64,000 bases of DNA from Magicicada septendecula (GCA_034769895.1 CM068372.1:233510843-233574842); one strand, 5' to 3'. Positions 29,637 through 41,848 are shown, counted from the first letter of the stretch. Made by a program: numbers and translations. Notes: a model not told the origin generated them from the sequence alone.

Positions 29637-30200
29637 CGTGTGTACAACAAACATTTTACTTCCATGTTCCATGAGGAAATGGAAGTATGGTGATGGCAAA
29701 AAAATTGTGCTCGAAATAAGGGCTGATTCTGATTGTACTACCCTCAAACCAAGAAGAAAAGTCATTTTTTTTCAAAAAGTGTCTGTGTCTGTGTGTCTGT
29801 CCGTGTGTCTGTGTGTAGAATTTTTTCTATGGCGAACGATAACTGCCACAAATTCAAACAGAATCAAATAATTTTTTCCATACATCCCTGAATTGTAGAG
29901 TACTCAATGCCTATTGATTTTGATGAAGATCAGTAAACGGGAAGGGGTAGTTTGCCTGCAACATTTTATGTTTTAACAAGTGTAAAGTACTTGATTTTGA
30001 TAAATAAAGTATCCTGAAAAGAAGGTCATAATAATCCACTGTAGAAAGGTAGATAAAATATCTATAAATGAAAAGGGTAGTTAAAGGGGGTGGGGGTAAT
30101 TTTCTGTAAATGAAAATTATAGTTGAAGGCGGAGGGATAATTTTTATATGTGTACTATGTTATCGGCAACAAAGAAGTAGTTTCTTGTTAAAATTCCTTC
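29637..30200. other. unassigned intron sequence with a CTGT-rich patch
   Basis: A short simple-sequence patch of GTCTGTGT words lies at 29779-29817. The flanking frame starting at 29638 is short and unrecognised. The region may be an old repeat, since a similar composition is common in insect TEs, but no ends were found. Confidence 0.4.
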
Positions 30201-30300
30201 CCGGGCTGATTGGCCGTGGTCCAATATTTTCTGCAAAACCAGACATTTCGGCAGTGCTGTCAACTGCTATCGTCAGTGAAAATCGTGTGCGCTAACGTGA
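30200..30300 (-). mobile_element. Penelope-like element scrap with a hammerhead-like motif
   Basis: The plus-strand text ccagacatttcggcagtgct followed by gtcaactgctatcgtcag is the reverse of a pattern found in arthropod Penelope-like terminal repeats. Read on the minus strand it contains CTGACGA, a GCAGT/ACTGC stem, CGAAA and GTC in hammerhead order. No RT or GIY-YIG coding is seen next to it. Confidence 0.45.
30239..30280 (-). ncRNA. hammerhead-like motif, minus strand
   Basis: On the minus strand: CTGACGA (30276-30270), GCAGT-loop-ACTGC stem II, CGAAA (about 30250-30246) and then GTC (30244-30242). The CUGANGA core is intact. Stem III is nearly absent, as in the minimal Penelope hammerheads, which are thought to work as dimers. 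Confidence 0.45.
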
Positions 30301-30666
30301 GGTGGTATACGTTATAGTGACCACAGTAGTGTGGTTAAGGCTGAAGCAAGAAGTAGAAAGAAGTAGTCTCTATGGAAATATTTCATTTTGAAAATGATTT
30401 TAAGTATAAATCTTAAAACATGGAAGTCATGTATGGTTCTCCATACCGATATTTTAGTTGTGGTTTTTAATTTTCTGTTACAACAAATGAGGTCATAAGA
30501 ATTTAGAAAGAAAAAGTAAAACAATTAATAAGAAATTTTCTTTATATCCCTTTGTTTAACTTTTGTTCTTGACGTAAGTTATTCTTGTGCTTCTTCTCCC
30601 TTCAAGCATTAGGCCTGCGACCCGTAGAAAGCCATATGTCACACATAGTCTGTGAGTCTATCATAT
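30301..30666. other. intron sequence, nothing recognised
   Basis: No frame or repeat ends seen. Confidence 0.4.
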
Positions 30667-31135
30667 TGTTACAACGGTCACACCGGATCATCATTGGTAC
30701 AGTGGAAACAGAATAACAGAACCCATGAAGTCACTAATCACAAACTTTCATTTGATACAAACAACAAGTAGTAATCAACAAAGGCACTCTTATACAATAA
30801 CAAAAGTTAAATTTTCCAACACATAATAATAGAAGTCAGTTTCTACAGTTTTGAACCAATTAACACAATAATCACTTTCAACTAATCCACAACAATCACT
30901 TGATCCACACTGAATAAATTGCCAGCTGTCCCTAAATTTTAAGCCAGCCATTGATGTTTATATATACTCTACAGAAGTTCCAGAGATATCTACTACTTTC
31001 CCGGCAGCGCACCAAGAATAATTATGTAGTTGCAGGTGCTAGAACAATCTAGAGACGGGGTCAAAACCCAACTTTGACTGCCATGCTGGCTTGTATGCAC
31101 TGGTCTAGTCAAGGAAACTGTAGAAAGACAATCTC
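30667..31135 (-). mobile_element. diverged solo LTR of a Ty3/gypsy relative, antisense
   Basis: It begins TGTTACAACGGTCACACC and then has gtacagtggaaacagaataa and aagtcactaatcacaaactt. These blocks match, in order, the reverse complement of the 3' part of the LTR at 23176/29038. The far end keeps gttccagaga and agaacaatct words, also in the expected reverse order. No internal region is seen. Similarity is patchy, so it belongs to a related subfamily and is old. The right end is approximate, and no target duplication was confirmed. Confidence 0.6.
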
Positions 31136-31433
31136 AAATTTACAAAAGAATTATCTAATTGTCTTTCATCTCAACAAATGTATCAATATGTTGTACAACT
31201 TTACCATTAGTTTACCATGAGTTCATGAAAAAATTTGTGAAGTGCTATAAATAGTATATAAAGAGTTCAAAAGTTAACTTTATACCTAAATATGTAAGCT
31301 TTTAAACCTATTGCTTAAAATATTTATCAAACACCAGTCTATTAATTCAGAGCTAGAAGTTGTAAAAATATAAATAAGTGCCCAATTTTATAACTTGATT
31401 TAAACTTATACCTTTTTGTTGTACAAGGGACAA
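31136..31433. other. intron sequence, nothing recognised
   Basis: AT-rich, with no features seen. Confidence 0.4.
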
Positions 31434-32160
31434 TCAAAAAGTTTCCATCTTGGAGGATAAGGGTAGTCCATTGTTAACAATAAAATATATTACATCATTT
31501 GGAAATAGCATCCAAATTAGATTTCTGTGCAGTGTCGTGACCCGTTTTCTGAGGGCAAAAGATGTAACCCTTCTGAAATTTGTTGCCAGTTGAGGGAAGT
31601 GTATTGTGACATAGCGTTTCCACTTCAGGCCATCGCAGAATGATCCAAATTGTTAAAAAATGGCCGCACGGATATCGATGTAAGTCAGTGGCGTAGCTAG
31701 GCTTTTTGGCACCCGGGGCAAGGAGATCGTCGGCCGCTTCACCTTCACAATTAAAGGGCAACAAAAGAGCAAAAATTAAGGCTCATCCAGTAAACAAAGT
31801 ACTTAATAAATGCAAATGTGTTGATTTTTGAATGAAAACACGTCCAGCAAACGTCTTAACAATATTTGTTAATTCAAAATTAAGAAATTACATATTATAA
31901 TATTACTGCTATTCAGTTTGTACACATTTATTATTAACAAATATAGATTATAAAAAACATAGTAATATAAAAAATTTATAACATAAAAATAAACAACGCA
32001 TCGTCAAAACAATATCCTAAAGCAACATAAAGTCAAACAAAGAATTACATTAAAAGTAATAAAATAAGTCACTTACCATTACAGGTTAATGGTTCCGTAT
32101 TCTATTAATAAACACTAATATTTATTTTTAATATTTAATAAATATTTAAAATGAGACATT

Positions 32161-32721
32161 TTAAAATGAAGCGTTCCTGGACTTAATTGCTGCAAAGTGG
32201 GTTATTAGATCACTATAATCTAAAGATGAAGCAATGTCGTTCTCAATTGAAAGTATCGCTAGATTTGACACCCTGTCTTGAGATATTGTTGATCGTATGT
32301 ATGATTTAATCAATTTAAGCTTACTAAACGATCTTTCACAAGAAGACACAAACACTGGTAAAGTAAGAAAAATTTTTAAAGCTGTTGCTAGTGTTTCTTA
32401 GGCTTCTAATCTCATTGAAGAAATTTATTGTAGCAGTCCCTGAGGTGTTAAGTCTTTTTGTTCTCCATTCACTTTTTCACTTTTAAATAAAAGCATGACG
32501 TCTTTCAAGTCACTGAACAATTCTTCACTGTTTAGGTCATGTGAATACAGTTTTGGAAACACTGTGCACTGAATATTGATTTGGGAAAACTGTATAACCC
32601 CATCATTTACATACACCACAAATTTACAGGGGAACCCAAAGGGTTTTTCTAACTCTTTTATGTTAGAGAAACAGCTTGAAATTTCAACTGACAGTTTGTC
32701 CAAATTTCTATTAGAGAACAT
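32161..32721 (-). pseudogene. hAT transposase, C-terminal dimerisation part
   Basis: The frame 32721-32425 carries NIKELEKPFGF-type linker sequence. The frame 32355-32161 has SSCERSFSKLKLIKSYIRST and VSNLAILSIEND, the hAT C-terminal dimerisation motif. Order on the minus strand (N-terminal part at 40931, C-terminal part at 32161) agrees with one gene interrupted by the LTR element. Confidence 0.78.
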
Positions 32722-32944
32722 CGCATGTTTTGCCGAACGGTTAATGCAGAATAATCTGCATACTCCCCTGGCATCGTGTGCTTCTTCTTATCCTTTTTGA
32801 TATACTGACACTCCTTCATTACATACCTACTCTGGCGCAGTAACGATATTCTCACACAGTTCATTCTTCCAAACTTTTAATTTGTCCGTTAGCATCTCCA
32901 GAAGTGGAAATGCTTTATTTATCCAAACCATAACAAAGTATCTT

Positions 32945-34145
32945 TGTGAAGCTACTATATTTGTGTCACATAAAATTAACTAATTTACTAATAAACATTG
33001 TATAATTATCGGGCGCCATCTTGTATGTATTATTTACAAGAAACAGAACACAAAAAAATTGTACCTATCATTGTGGGGTTCTTTTCGGCGAACAGGAGAT
33101 CAGAATGGTTGTCGAAATAATGAAAACTTTATTTATCTATTTGTTACCAAAAGACGTTTCCTTTTATTTTTTTATTTCACTCCCACAGTTGTACATTTTA
33201 TTTCTTTTAAAACCATTTGAACATGTTTGGCCACGAGGCTCAATTGATAAAACAAATCAAGTAATTAATTAGTAATTTAGAAGTTATAAGGTAACAAATA
33301 AAGTAATTTAACTAACGTATAATTGATCGCAACCAGCACTTCCTAATTATGTAGATTCTATACTCTCACACAGACATGCACACAATCATCCCATTCCCCT
33401 AGAGATCTCGTTTATTGAAATATGATAATCATATTAAAATTTTGAGTGTTTGCCCTTATTTAAAGATTGTTCTGCCCCCCGTTTTGTTACTTATCTTGCA
33501 AATCAGTCCAAAAGACGTCATATTGCTCCACACGCACTACATCGATTATTTCTTAACTTTCACTGCTGTTACATGTTTTTTAAAACTGTTAATTCATTCT
33601 GATTTACGTTAAAATTTCGATACTTCACTTTTTTACATTTTTACGTGTATGCGGGTGCGAAAATCACGCACAGCCGGCAGACACACACACTGCTCGTGTC
33701 CGGTGTGTTGAGATGTTATTGTCCGACTGGGAATAGGCCACCGGCACTATTTTGTGAAGCGGCCTTGGTTATATAACCAATTCTTATTGTTTTTTATGTT
33801 TGTATCACTACGCCAGCAGACTGTTTTTGTTATATAACTGCATTCCACAGCGGGGATCGTCTCTGACATAATATGGTCTGATGTTCGTTACATAATTTGT
33901 TTACTCTGTTTTGTGTGTCATGGGTTGACCTTGGCACAATTCCAGCTTATTAATTCTGTTCGTTCCAATAATTTTGTATTTAATGTCCCAAGCAGTGCTG
34001 CCACTGTCGCCATCGTTGCAACCACTGAATTTACCTTTGTTTGCGTTTGTCCCTATTATTCGAAAAAAAATGTTATTTGTTTTATGAAAAAAAAATACAA
34101 ACTTCGTTATTACCCCAAAATTGCTCCAAAAATTACCCCGTTACA
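32945..34145 (-). repeat. 3' LTR of the nested LTR element
   Basis: 1201 bases. On the minus strand it begins TGTAACGGGG and ends with the CTTNACA-type terminus. It nearly matches 38830-40031. Confidence 0.9.
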
Positions 34146-34154
34146 ATACCCCCT

Positions 34155-34194
34155 CAATGAGATATTTTATGCCGAAGCATAAAAAATCTCATTG
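34155..34194. repeat. hairpin next to the 3' LTR of the nested element
   Basis: CAATGAGATATTTTATGC, a CGAA loop and GCATAAAAAATCTCATTG form an 18-bp stem with one mismatch. It lies nine bases from the LTR and next to the purine tract. Confidence 0.9.
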
Positions 34195-37100
34195 ACACAT
34201 TCATACTTGCTAAAGGGATCAGCCAGGATATGTCGCCACAACCCCCTTTATGGTTTACAAAAAAAATTATAATCAACTCACCCTTGGTCCGGTGACTGTG
34301 ACCGCACCTGAATGACAATACTGGACTTCTCTATCGAGATCCCAACACCGTAGAGTCAGACAGATACTCAACGCCCCTGCTCTGACGCGCTGGCCAGCTC
34401 AGGTCCGCCGCCACAGCATCACCCAACACTGAAACAACAAATCAAATATCAAATAGTGGCCTTATACAACACCATATCCCCAACTGATCTGTTTCCCCCT
34501 AGCGGTGCTGGTTTGCGCTAAGAAGCACTGGTTTTGTTTTTTCACGTACTGCTAACATATATATCAAAATACCTAACAACAACATGATACCCCTTTTAAA
34601 ATTCCATAATCTCATTCTATCTACTTTCTCTTGTTAACTTTTATCCCAAAATTCAAAATTACTGCCCTGATTCCCATCAGAATTTAAATAAACAGACGAC
34701 TGACTCATAAACATTTCCCATTACCATATTACATTTCTCTCATCCCCAATTTAAAATGCATTTAAAATATTTAAATTCATAAAATTCTCTTACAATAACA
34801 AACACAATATAACATAAGAAAACATAGTACACTCATAATTCTCATTGTTATCCTTATCTTAAAATAAACAATTTGTATTTAAAATTTACACACTTTACAT
34901 CATTAAGTTTGCAAATAAAATCAGAAAATTACATTTTAATCTCAATTCAACTTTTATTAATTCGTTTCTCAAAAACAAAAATTTTTTTTTTTCAATCTTC
35001 GTTTTACACATCATTTCATTTATTATTCCCTTTCATTAATTTGGGTGATTCTACATTATTCATTATAATTCACTTTATCAACTTGGCATTTACTCATAAT
35101 CTTACTCCTTTTATTACTCTAACGCTCCCTTACAAAATCTTTAACTAGTATGACATCCCACTATCAAAAATCTACTAACCCCTCTCTACCTCTAACTACT
35201 TACTACTTTAACTCAATTCGCCACCTTCTCTCTATATATAAAAAAAAATACTCTCTAACCCTTTGTACATAGGATATGTGTTCCCCCCCCCAAAAAAGCT
35301 CAATTCCCGTTCTCTGGCCCCTGGATTCTACCTAAGGCGGCCCCGTCTCCACTAAAATCTATCCCTATCCCATCCCAACTTATCATTATGTTGCGGACTC
35401 CCACATTACACTACCCCTACTACAAAATTGCCATCCCCAAAATCTCAATCTCATTACCTTACTACAACTACAACAAATTAACAACATCAATTATAAACAA
35501 CAATATATCACTCAAAACTCTACATAAATTCTCCATTACTACTGTGTCTCCTCTTATGCTTCTCAAAATTCTATAACATACATTAACTCAAAACAACATT
35601 ACATTATTTTCATCTCTACTATTTCTTTAACTTTGACTTCAACTTGGACAGATCTACATGTCCCACAAATATTCATCACCCAACTTCTATCTTTTGTAAC
35701 CCATTGAAAATTTTAACTATCACAACTTTATTTCATTGTATTTTAAAATCTATAAACACATTGAAAACATATTATTATATTTTTATAATCCTTATTCCTA
35801 ACATACTACATGCAATTAACACAATAAGACATACTAAACACAATATAGGAAGTATCTAATTTGCAAATCAAAAACAAAATTATTTAGTAGCGAGTCATCA
35901 TTATGAAAATACAACAAATTTCTAATATGTTACCCCCCTGGATAACCTCCCTGCCACACACACTATGACCCCCCCTGGACTGTGGTGTCCAGTTGCGTCC
36001 ACAAGGACTGAAATTTTGGAGGAATTTGACATCTCCATGTCCTTGCTTCTGCGTTACATTTTAAAAGGTACAGATATCAACATATCTTTGTCTATAGTTA
36101 TGCACCCTTAATGCGGGTCTACCACCTGGCTATGCTGTTCCTCCTCGAACAGAGTGGCAGCCGCTGTTCCATAGTTCCGGGGGATTTCCCCTAGTTTCAC
36201 CCCCCATTAATTTCTAATATAGACCAATTTCAAGTCAGCTATGGTCAAGGGACTTGGTATGACCATAGCTAACCGCTAGCCAAAACCACGATTAGTGCTG
36301 GTAAGGCAGTAATCGCCCAAAAAGTCGGGGAAATCATCTCTTCCTTCAAGCATGTATTCATCATCATTAATTTGCACGGCACGGCAATTTATCAAGTTAC
36401 AATATAAAATTGTACAAAAGGGTGTGCCGTGCATTTTCGCCATGTTGGCCTCCGATGGAGGTAACACTCACTGTTACCCCCAACACTTTCCGCTATCTAC
36501 TGGGACACATGCCACCCCAGCAACAGCAACTTAATAACTAATTAATTAGAATGATAACTAAACTTTCTACCATTGCAGTTCCACACTCCACTGTTCTATC
36601 ACTTCATTGAGCACCAATCTACCCCCCAAAAGCATCCCCACATCTTGTATAACACCTTACATAACATAATAAACAAATAGACATTAACCTGGATTATTAG
36701 TATACATTAAACAAACAATTCTCTTTTTAAATAATTTATATAGAAACTTATAAACATTATTACTTAAAATTTTCATTAACTCTTTTATATATCATCATTT
36801 CATTATTTATCCTTTGCTGTAATTAGGTTCCTCAAAATTTTCAAAATCATTATTAACATTTATTTTTAACCATTAAGTTATTCCACAAAATTAACCATTT
36901 AACATTCATTTATTTATTCATTAATTATTATTAAATTGAAATCTCATCATACAATTTAAATTCATTATAAAAAATGCAAACATATAACCTTCAATCACAA
37001 TCTTTAAACATCTCAAATTATTTACTTCAATTGATTATTAAAACACAACATATTTCAATTATTATCAAAATTTTACAAATCATTAAATATTGGCTTCATA

Positions 37101-37353
37101 ATTATTTATTTATTTTTTTTTTATTATTTAGTTAGACTGCAAAATATTAATGATATTATTATTATTATCACAACATTTTCTACTACATATACACCTAACA
37201 TTTCATAATACACACAATTGAATTCACTACCTTATTTACAAATCATTCGTCAATAACTGTTCAATTATTTCACACTTCATATGTCCAAATCTGCAAGGTC
37301 ATTACCAAAATTTACAATATTTAACAATGTCCATTCACTGATTTTTTTTTAGT
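34195..37353 (-). other. non-coding, strand-skewed internal region of the nested LTR element
   Basis: Over 3 kb with no recognisable domain in any frame. The plus strand is strikingly poor in G and rich in A, C and T (clearest at 34430-35900 and 36540-37350), so the element's sense strand is poor in C. Short plus-strand frames (34873, 35388, 35644) are products of this skew. Confidence 0.65.
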
Positions 37354-37418
37354 TCAGCCTCCATCGTCATATAGATATCTAATATATTTGTAACATGCAT
37401 CATTGTTATCCACATACA

Positions 37419-37455
<37 letters not shown>

Positions 37456-38604
37456 ATCCATTAACTTTATTTCATTCATTATGCCATTATAATTTATAGG
37501 ATTATTCCCTATTAATATTTCATAAACCTTGTCAACATAAGTCATTATTGTCCAGTCTCCATCAGTATTATTGGTCAATGTCAGGTAAGTTGTTTTATCA
37601 CTTTTATATTCCTCTACTATTACGTCAGGTAAGCCATTATCGTTTATAAAAATATTATCAAAATAATTCTCTATCTCTCTTTCAACAGGTAAGTACTTTA
37701 TGTGGTTCATCTTCACCCCTTCTAATATTTTTCTCAATTCATCATAATTTCTTTTTAACTTATACAATTCTATCTCTCTCTCAATACACAAATCTCTCTC
37801 TTCATAACACCACATCACACTCTCACAATTATTACAGACAGAGGGTACAACATTATACAACATCAATATACACTTCAATTCATCTATTAATACGGGTCTC
37901 TCGCCCTTCAAAAACAACATTTGTGAACACCTTGGTTCAAAAAAATTAATGGGAAAATTTACCCTCTGCCCACATTCAACTACTATATTATTTTTCCACT
38001 CTCTCTCTACTTCATCAATACACCTTAACATCTCATAATCACATTCCACGAACTCATCAGTACTCTCTGATATGACATTTTCAATTATATTATTATTCTC
38101 ATTATTTTCAACAACATCATTATTATTTATTAATTCTTTATCTGGTATCGTATTTTTACATTTGTCACTACAATTTTCATTGGTTTTATTTTTCTCAGTA
38201 CATACATACTCTCTTAACTCATTTGCTGCTCTTTTTACTTCACTACACATTTCATTCATTCGGTTTTCAGTGCTACACAGTGAATTAGTTAATACATCAA
38301 AACGTTTGTTTAATTCAGTATTCTGTATATCTAATTTCACATTTATCTAGTTTTTCTGTTCATTGAATTTAATATTGAAATCACTATTATTCATATCAAA
38401 TCTGTTGTTAATGAGATTAAATAAATCATTTAATGACAACTCTTTTTCTCTTGTATTTATTTTACTTGGTACGGGAGTAGAAATCGCTCCCGGCGAACTA
38501 ATTACAGATATCCCCACATTCTGCTCATCTATTGACCCCGCTTCTGTTTGAATACCAGAGTCGGTCTGACTGTCAGAGAGGCTGATCTCATTATTATCTG
38601 CCAT
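37354..38604 (-). CDS. gag-like coiled-coil gene of the nested LTR element (fossil)
   Basis: The minus-strand coding region starts MADNNEISLSDSQTDSGIQT. It has an acidic and Ser-rich head, then an amphipathic stretch (LNDLFNLINNRFDMNNSDF, QNTELNKRFDVLTNSLCSTE) likely to form a coiled coil, a Glu/Asn-rich middle, a central folded-looking part with two Cys pairs (SVCNNCESVMWC), and an Asn-repeat near the end. It begins about 225 bases inside the 5' LTR, where gag would sit. No zinc knuckle is visible and I do not recognise the family. It shows about one break in what would be one frame. The gag role is inferred from position only. Confidence 0.55.
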
Positions 38605-38829
38605 TTTTTTATAAATCTTTTAGATATATAATTCTTTGCAAAATATTATTATATGTAATACATACTTATAAAAAAAAATATTCTACTCACCCATACTACA
38701 AATAACATAACCTTACTACTTATGTTAACACATTTTTTCTTTTTACCTTAAACAACCATTCTGTTCTCCAAGTGGCCTATATTTATATAAATGTATTTAT
38801 ATAAATTGTCCCTACGTTCGGGCGCCAAA

Positions 38830-40031
38830 TGTTAAGCTACTATATTTGTGTCACATAAAATTAACTAATTTACTAATAAACATTGTATAATTATCGGGCG
38901 CCATCTTGTATGTATTATTTACAAGAAACAGAACACAAAAAAATTGTACCTATCATTGTGGGGTTCTTTTCGGCGAACAGGAGATCAGAATGGTTGTCGA
39001 AATAATGAAAACTTTATTTATCTATTTGTTACCAAAAGACGTTTCCTTTTATTTTTTTATTTCACTCCCACAGTTGTACATTTTATTTCTTTTAAAACCA
39101 TTTGAACATGTTTGGCCACGAGGCTCAATTGATAAAACAAATCAAGTAATTAATTAGTAATTTAGAAGTTATAAGGTAACAAATAAAGTAATTTTAACTA
39201 ACGTATAATTGATCGCAACCAGCACTTCCTAATTATGTAGATTATATACTCTCACACAGACATGCACACAATCATCCCATTCCCCTAGAGATCTCGTTTA
39301 TTGAAATATGATAATCATATTAAAATTTTGAGTGTTTGCCCTTATTTAAAGATTGTTCTGCCCCCCGTTTTGTTACTTATCTTGCAAATCAGTCCAAAAG
39401 ACGTCATATTGCTCCACACGCACTACATCGATTATTTCTTAACTTTCACTGCTGTTACATGTTTTTTAAAACTGTTATTTCATTCTGATTTACGTTAAAA
39501 TTTCGATACTTCACTTTTTTACATTTTTACGTGTATGCGGGCGCGAAAATCACGCACAGCCGGCGGACACACACACTGCTCGTGTCCGGTGTGTTGAGAT
39601 GTTATTGTCCGACTGGGAATAGGCCACCGGCACTATTTTGTGAAGCGGCCTTGGTTATATAACCAATTCTTATTGTTTTTTATGTTTGTATCACTACGCC
39701 AGCAGACTGTTTTTGTTATATAACTGCATTCCACAGCGGGGATTGTCTCTGACGTAATATGGTCTGATGTTCGTTACATAATTTGTTTACTCTGTTTTGT
39801 GTGTCATGGGTTGACCTTGGCATAATTCCAGCTTATTAATTTTGTTCGTTCCAATAATTTTGTATTTAATGTCCCAAGCAGTGCTGCCACTGTCGCCATC
39901 GTTGCAACCACTGAATTTACCTTTGTTTGCGTTTGTCCCTATTATTCGAAAAAAAATGTTATTTGTTTTATGAAAAAAAAATACAAACTTCGTTATTACC
40001 CCAAAATTGGTCCCAAAATTACCCCGTTACA
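38830..40031 (-). repeat. 5' LTR of the nested LTR element
   Basis: 1202 bases, nearly identical to 32945-34145. It is followed on the minus strand by the primer-binding-site-like sequence at 38808-38828. Confidence 0.9.
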
Positions 40032-40931
40032 TCTTAACACGTTGTGTACAAAGTGTATTTTTATACGTTAAAAATTTATCCAAGTATTTTAACAAAGCCA
40101 GAAAGTTTCCAGGACTTGGATCATTAGTAATTGACTCTCGATGTCCTATCAGTGCCAGATGTTGTACAATGGCAATGACCCGTTTGAGGATTTCTTTCTG
40201 TGTCTTAACTGCTTTACTAATTTGTTTCTGAAGCAGATCATCAATAAGTCCCCCTTTGTTTAAAGAACGTTCCAATCCCTTCCATTCAAAAATCACAGAG
40301 CAGTTTTTCGTGATCCTGAATACGGGGATTTAACTTTCACCATGACGAAAACACATTTTTAGTATTGAAATGGCTTCTTTGACATGTTTTTTTTTGTGGA
40401 AATAAAATGCAACAAAAGCAGAATAGAGATTTTTTAGTTGGAGAAAAACACATCCAAGTGCGATTTACCTTTTTGCCATTTTGCAAGGTTTTATCAAACC
40501 AATACTTGTTTAAGGATCGTCCGGCTTCATCTTCAGGAAATAGCTGTCTTTGTTCTGCAACTGACTTGTTCCTCTATTCACCATTATATATGTCGGAAGA
40601 ATTGAGATTTCTCGCTTGGCCAAGCTCCCATATCTTGTAGAGCAGCACCGGGAACACGGTCTACATTGTTGTTAGTAATGTTCTGTCCTTCGTCGCCTGT
40701 TCTGTTTTCAAGACTGCACGATGCAACATCAACCATGGTACTAGAACTAACTGAATCTTGTAAGTGTACTTTGACACTTTCACAGTTTGAGGTACTCACG
40801 TTGTTAACTTTACTGTATTTATCAACTGCCTCGTCGCTAATACCATCCATTTTATGATCGCAAGTTGAGTCCTTGTTAATTGTAATATTTTGACACTCAG
40901 GGTTCGATTTTCCATGAATAAAAGACTTCAT
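40027..40931 (-). pseudogene. hAT transposase, N-terminal part
   Basis: On the minus strand the frame from 40931 has an acidic, Ser/Asn-rich start and then DMGAWPSEKSQFFRHI (the conserved LWPsE block of TTF-type hAT transposases). A broken stretch follows. The frame from 40296 reads FEWKGLERSLNKGGLIDDLL, IVQHLALIGHRE and PGNFLALLKYLDKF, which is the start of the DUF4371 region. At least two frame breaks are visible. The catalytic middle is displaced or lost at the LTR insertion. Confidence 0.75.
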
Positions 40932-41158
40932 AAACTCTTTGGAACTTGTTGTAGTTCTTAATTTTACATTAAGAAAATCTTATATTCCTACAGTTCTTAA
41001 GGAATAGTTATATCAAAGAAACAACTTGTTTGTAGTTTTATAAACTGAAAACAATTTTTTCAAGTCTATGCTCACTTTGCCGCCCTCCTGGCTATGCCGC
41101 CCGGAGCGGATGCCCCCTTGCCCCCCCCCCCTAGCTACACACCTCTGAGGTAAGTACC

Positions 41159-41848
41159 ATGAAGGAAAGCCATCAACTCCAACAACTATTGACAACTTTG
41201 AACACGTTCACCAATTGTTGCTTGCAAATAGTCAAATCACACTGTATGAAACTGCAACTGTATTCAGTATTTCACATGGAAGTGTGCACTACTTTGTCCC
41301 TGAGTATCTACAATATCGTAAATTTGTGTTTGATGGGATGCCTCATTTATTGAACACACAAGGAGAAACATTTTCAGTCAGCTTTCACATTTTTGGCTCA
41401 TTGTGAAAAGAAAGGTAATGACTTTTGAAAACAATATTGTGACCAGAGATGAATGCTGAGTTCATCGTTTCTCACCAGAAACTGAACAGAATTGATGTGA
41501 GTGGAAGGATCCTCATTCTCCACCTCCAGAAAAGTGTCAAAGGGTTTCATCTGCCGGAAAGATGATGTTGACCCCCTTTTCTTCGAAAACCAAGGTATTA
41601 TGCATACTGAATGTATGTTGAAGAGGTCTACAATTAATTCAGATTCCTACTATGAAACCTTGAAAAGGCCAAGAAAGGCTATTAAAAATCAGTGGCCCGG
41701 TAAAATGGCTAAAGGCATTGTGCTTCTGCATAACAATGTAACATCACATTTATCACATGTCACAAAGGAACTCCTTGAAAAATTTGACTGGGAGGAGTGG
41801 AAACATCCTCCAACATCCTTTTTTTGGATGTTGGACGGGGTTTTTTAG
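41159..41848 (+). pseudogene. mariner transposase remnant
   Basis: Frames at 41215-41406 and 41501-41848 carry mariner landmarks. The first is the second helix-turn-helix with ISHGSVHYF. The catalytic region follows, with SYYETLKRPRKAI, KGIVLLHNNVTSHLSHVTKE and WEEWKHPP. The usual HDN has become HNN, so the second catalytic Asp is replaced, and the distal (D)YHLF-type motif is scrambled (WMLDGVF). The frame shifts between the pieces. The N-terminal part should lie at 31500-31685 on the far side of the hAT, but it is too decayed to read. Inactive. Confidence 0.8.

Larger units (their letters stand above)
32945..40031 (-). mobile_element. LTR retrotransposon with a gag-like coiled-coil gene and no pol seen
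   Basis: Two LTRs of about 1.2 kb (32945-34145 and 38830-40031) flank 4.7 kb of internal sequence, with the 4-base duplication TCTT on both sides (32941-32944 and 40032-40035). It lies in minus orientation. Beside the 5' LTR (38830-40031) the minus strand has a tRNA-Lys-like primer-binding site, TGGCGCCCGAACGTAGGGAC. Beside the 3' LTR is a purine tract, TTGAGGGGGTAT. The LTRs differ at about a dozen positions, around 99% identity, so insertion is recent. The only coding region seen (38604-37354) looks gag-like; no protease, RT or integrase was recognised. Ends look whole; it is probably non-autonomous. Confidence 0.88.
31686..41147 (-). mobile_element. hAT transposon (TTF/DUF4371 type), split by an LTR element
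   Basis: The left end reads CAGTGGCGTAGCTAGGC and the reverse of the right end reads CAGAGGTGTGTAGCTAGG, each followed by a GGCAAGG-type or GC-rich run. The flanking 8-mers ATGTAAGT (31678-31685) and AGGTAAGT (41148-41155) differ at one position, as expected for an ageing hAT target duplication. With the LTR element at 32945-40031 removed it is about 2.4 kb. Transposase pieces run on the minus strand from 40931 down to 32161. It lies inside the mariner. Confidence 0.88.

Noticed and set aside
31495-31764. 89-codon minus-strand frame across the hAT left end
   Set aside because: It spans the mariner/hAT junction, so it cannot be an old gene; it has no family match.
33021-33272. 83-codon frame repeated at 38906-39157 (and 33415-33612 with 39301-39498)
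   Set aside because: These are antisense frames inside the two LTRs of the nested element, duplicated with the LTR.
34873-35859. Series of Thr/Ile/Leu-rich plus-strand frames
   Set aside because: They result from the G-poor composition of the antisense strand of the LTR element; no domains.
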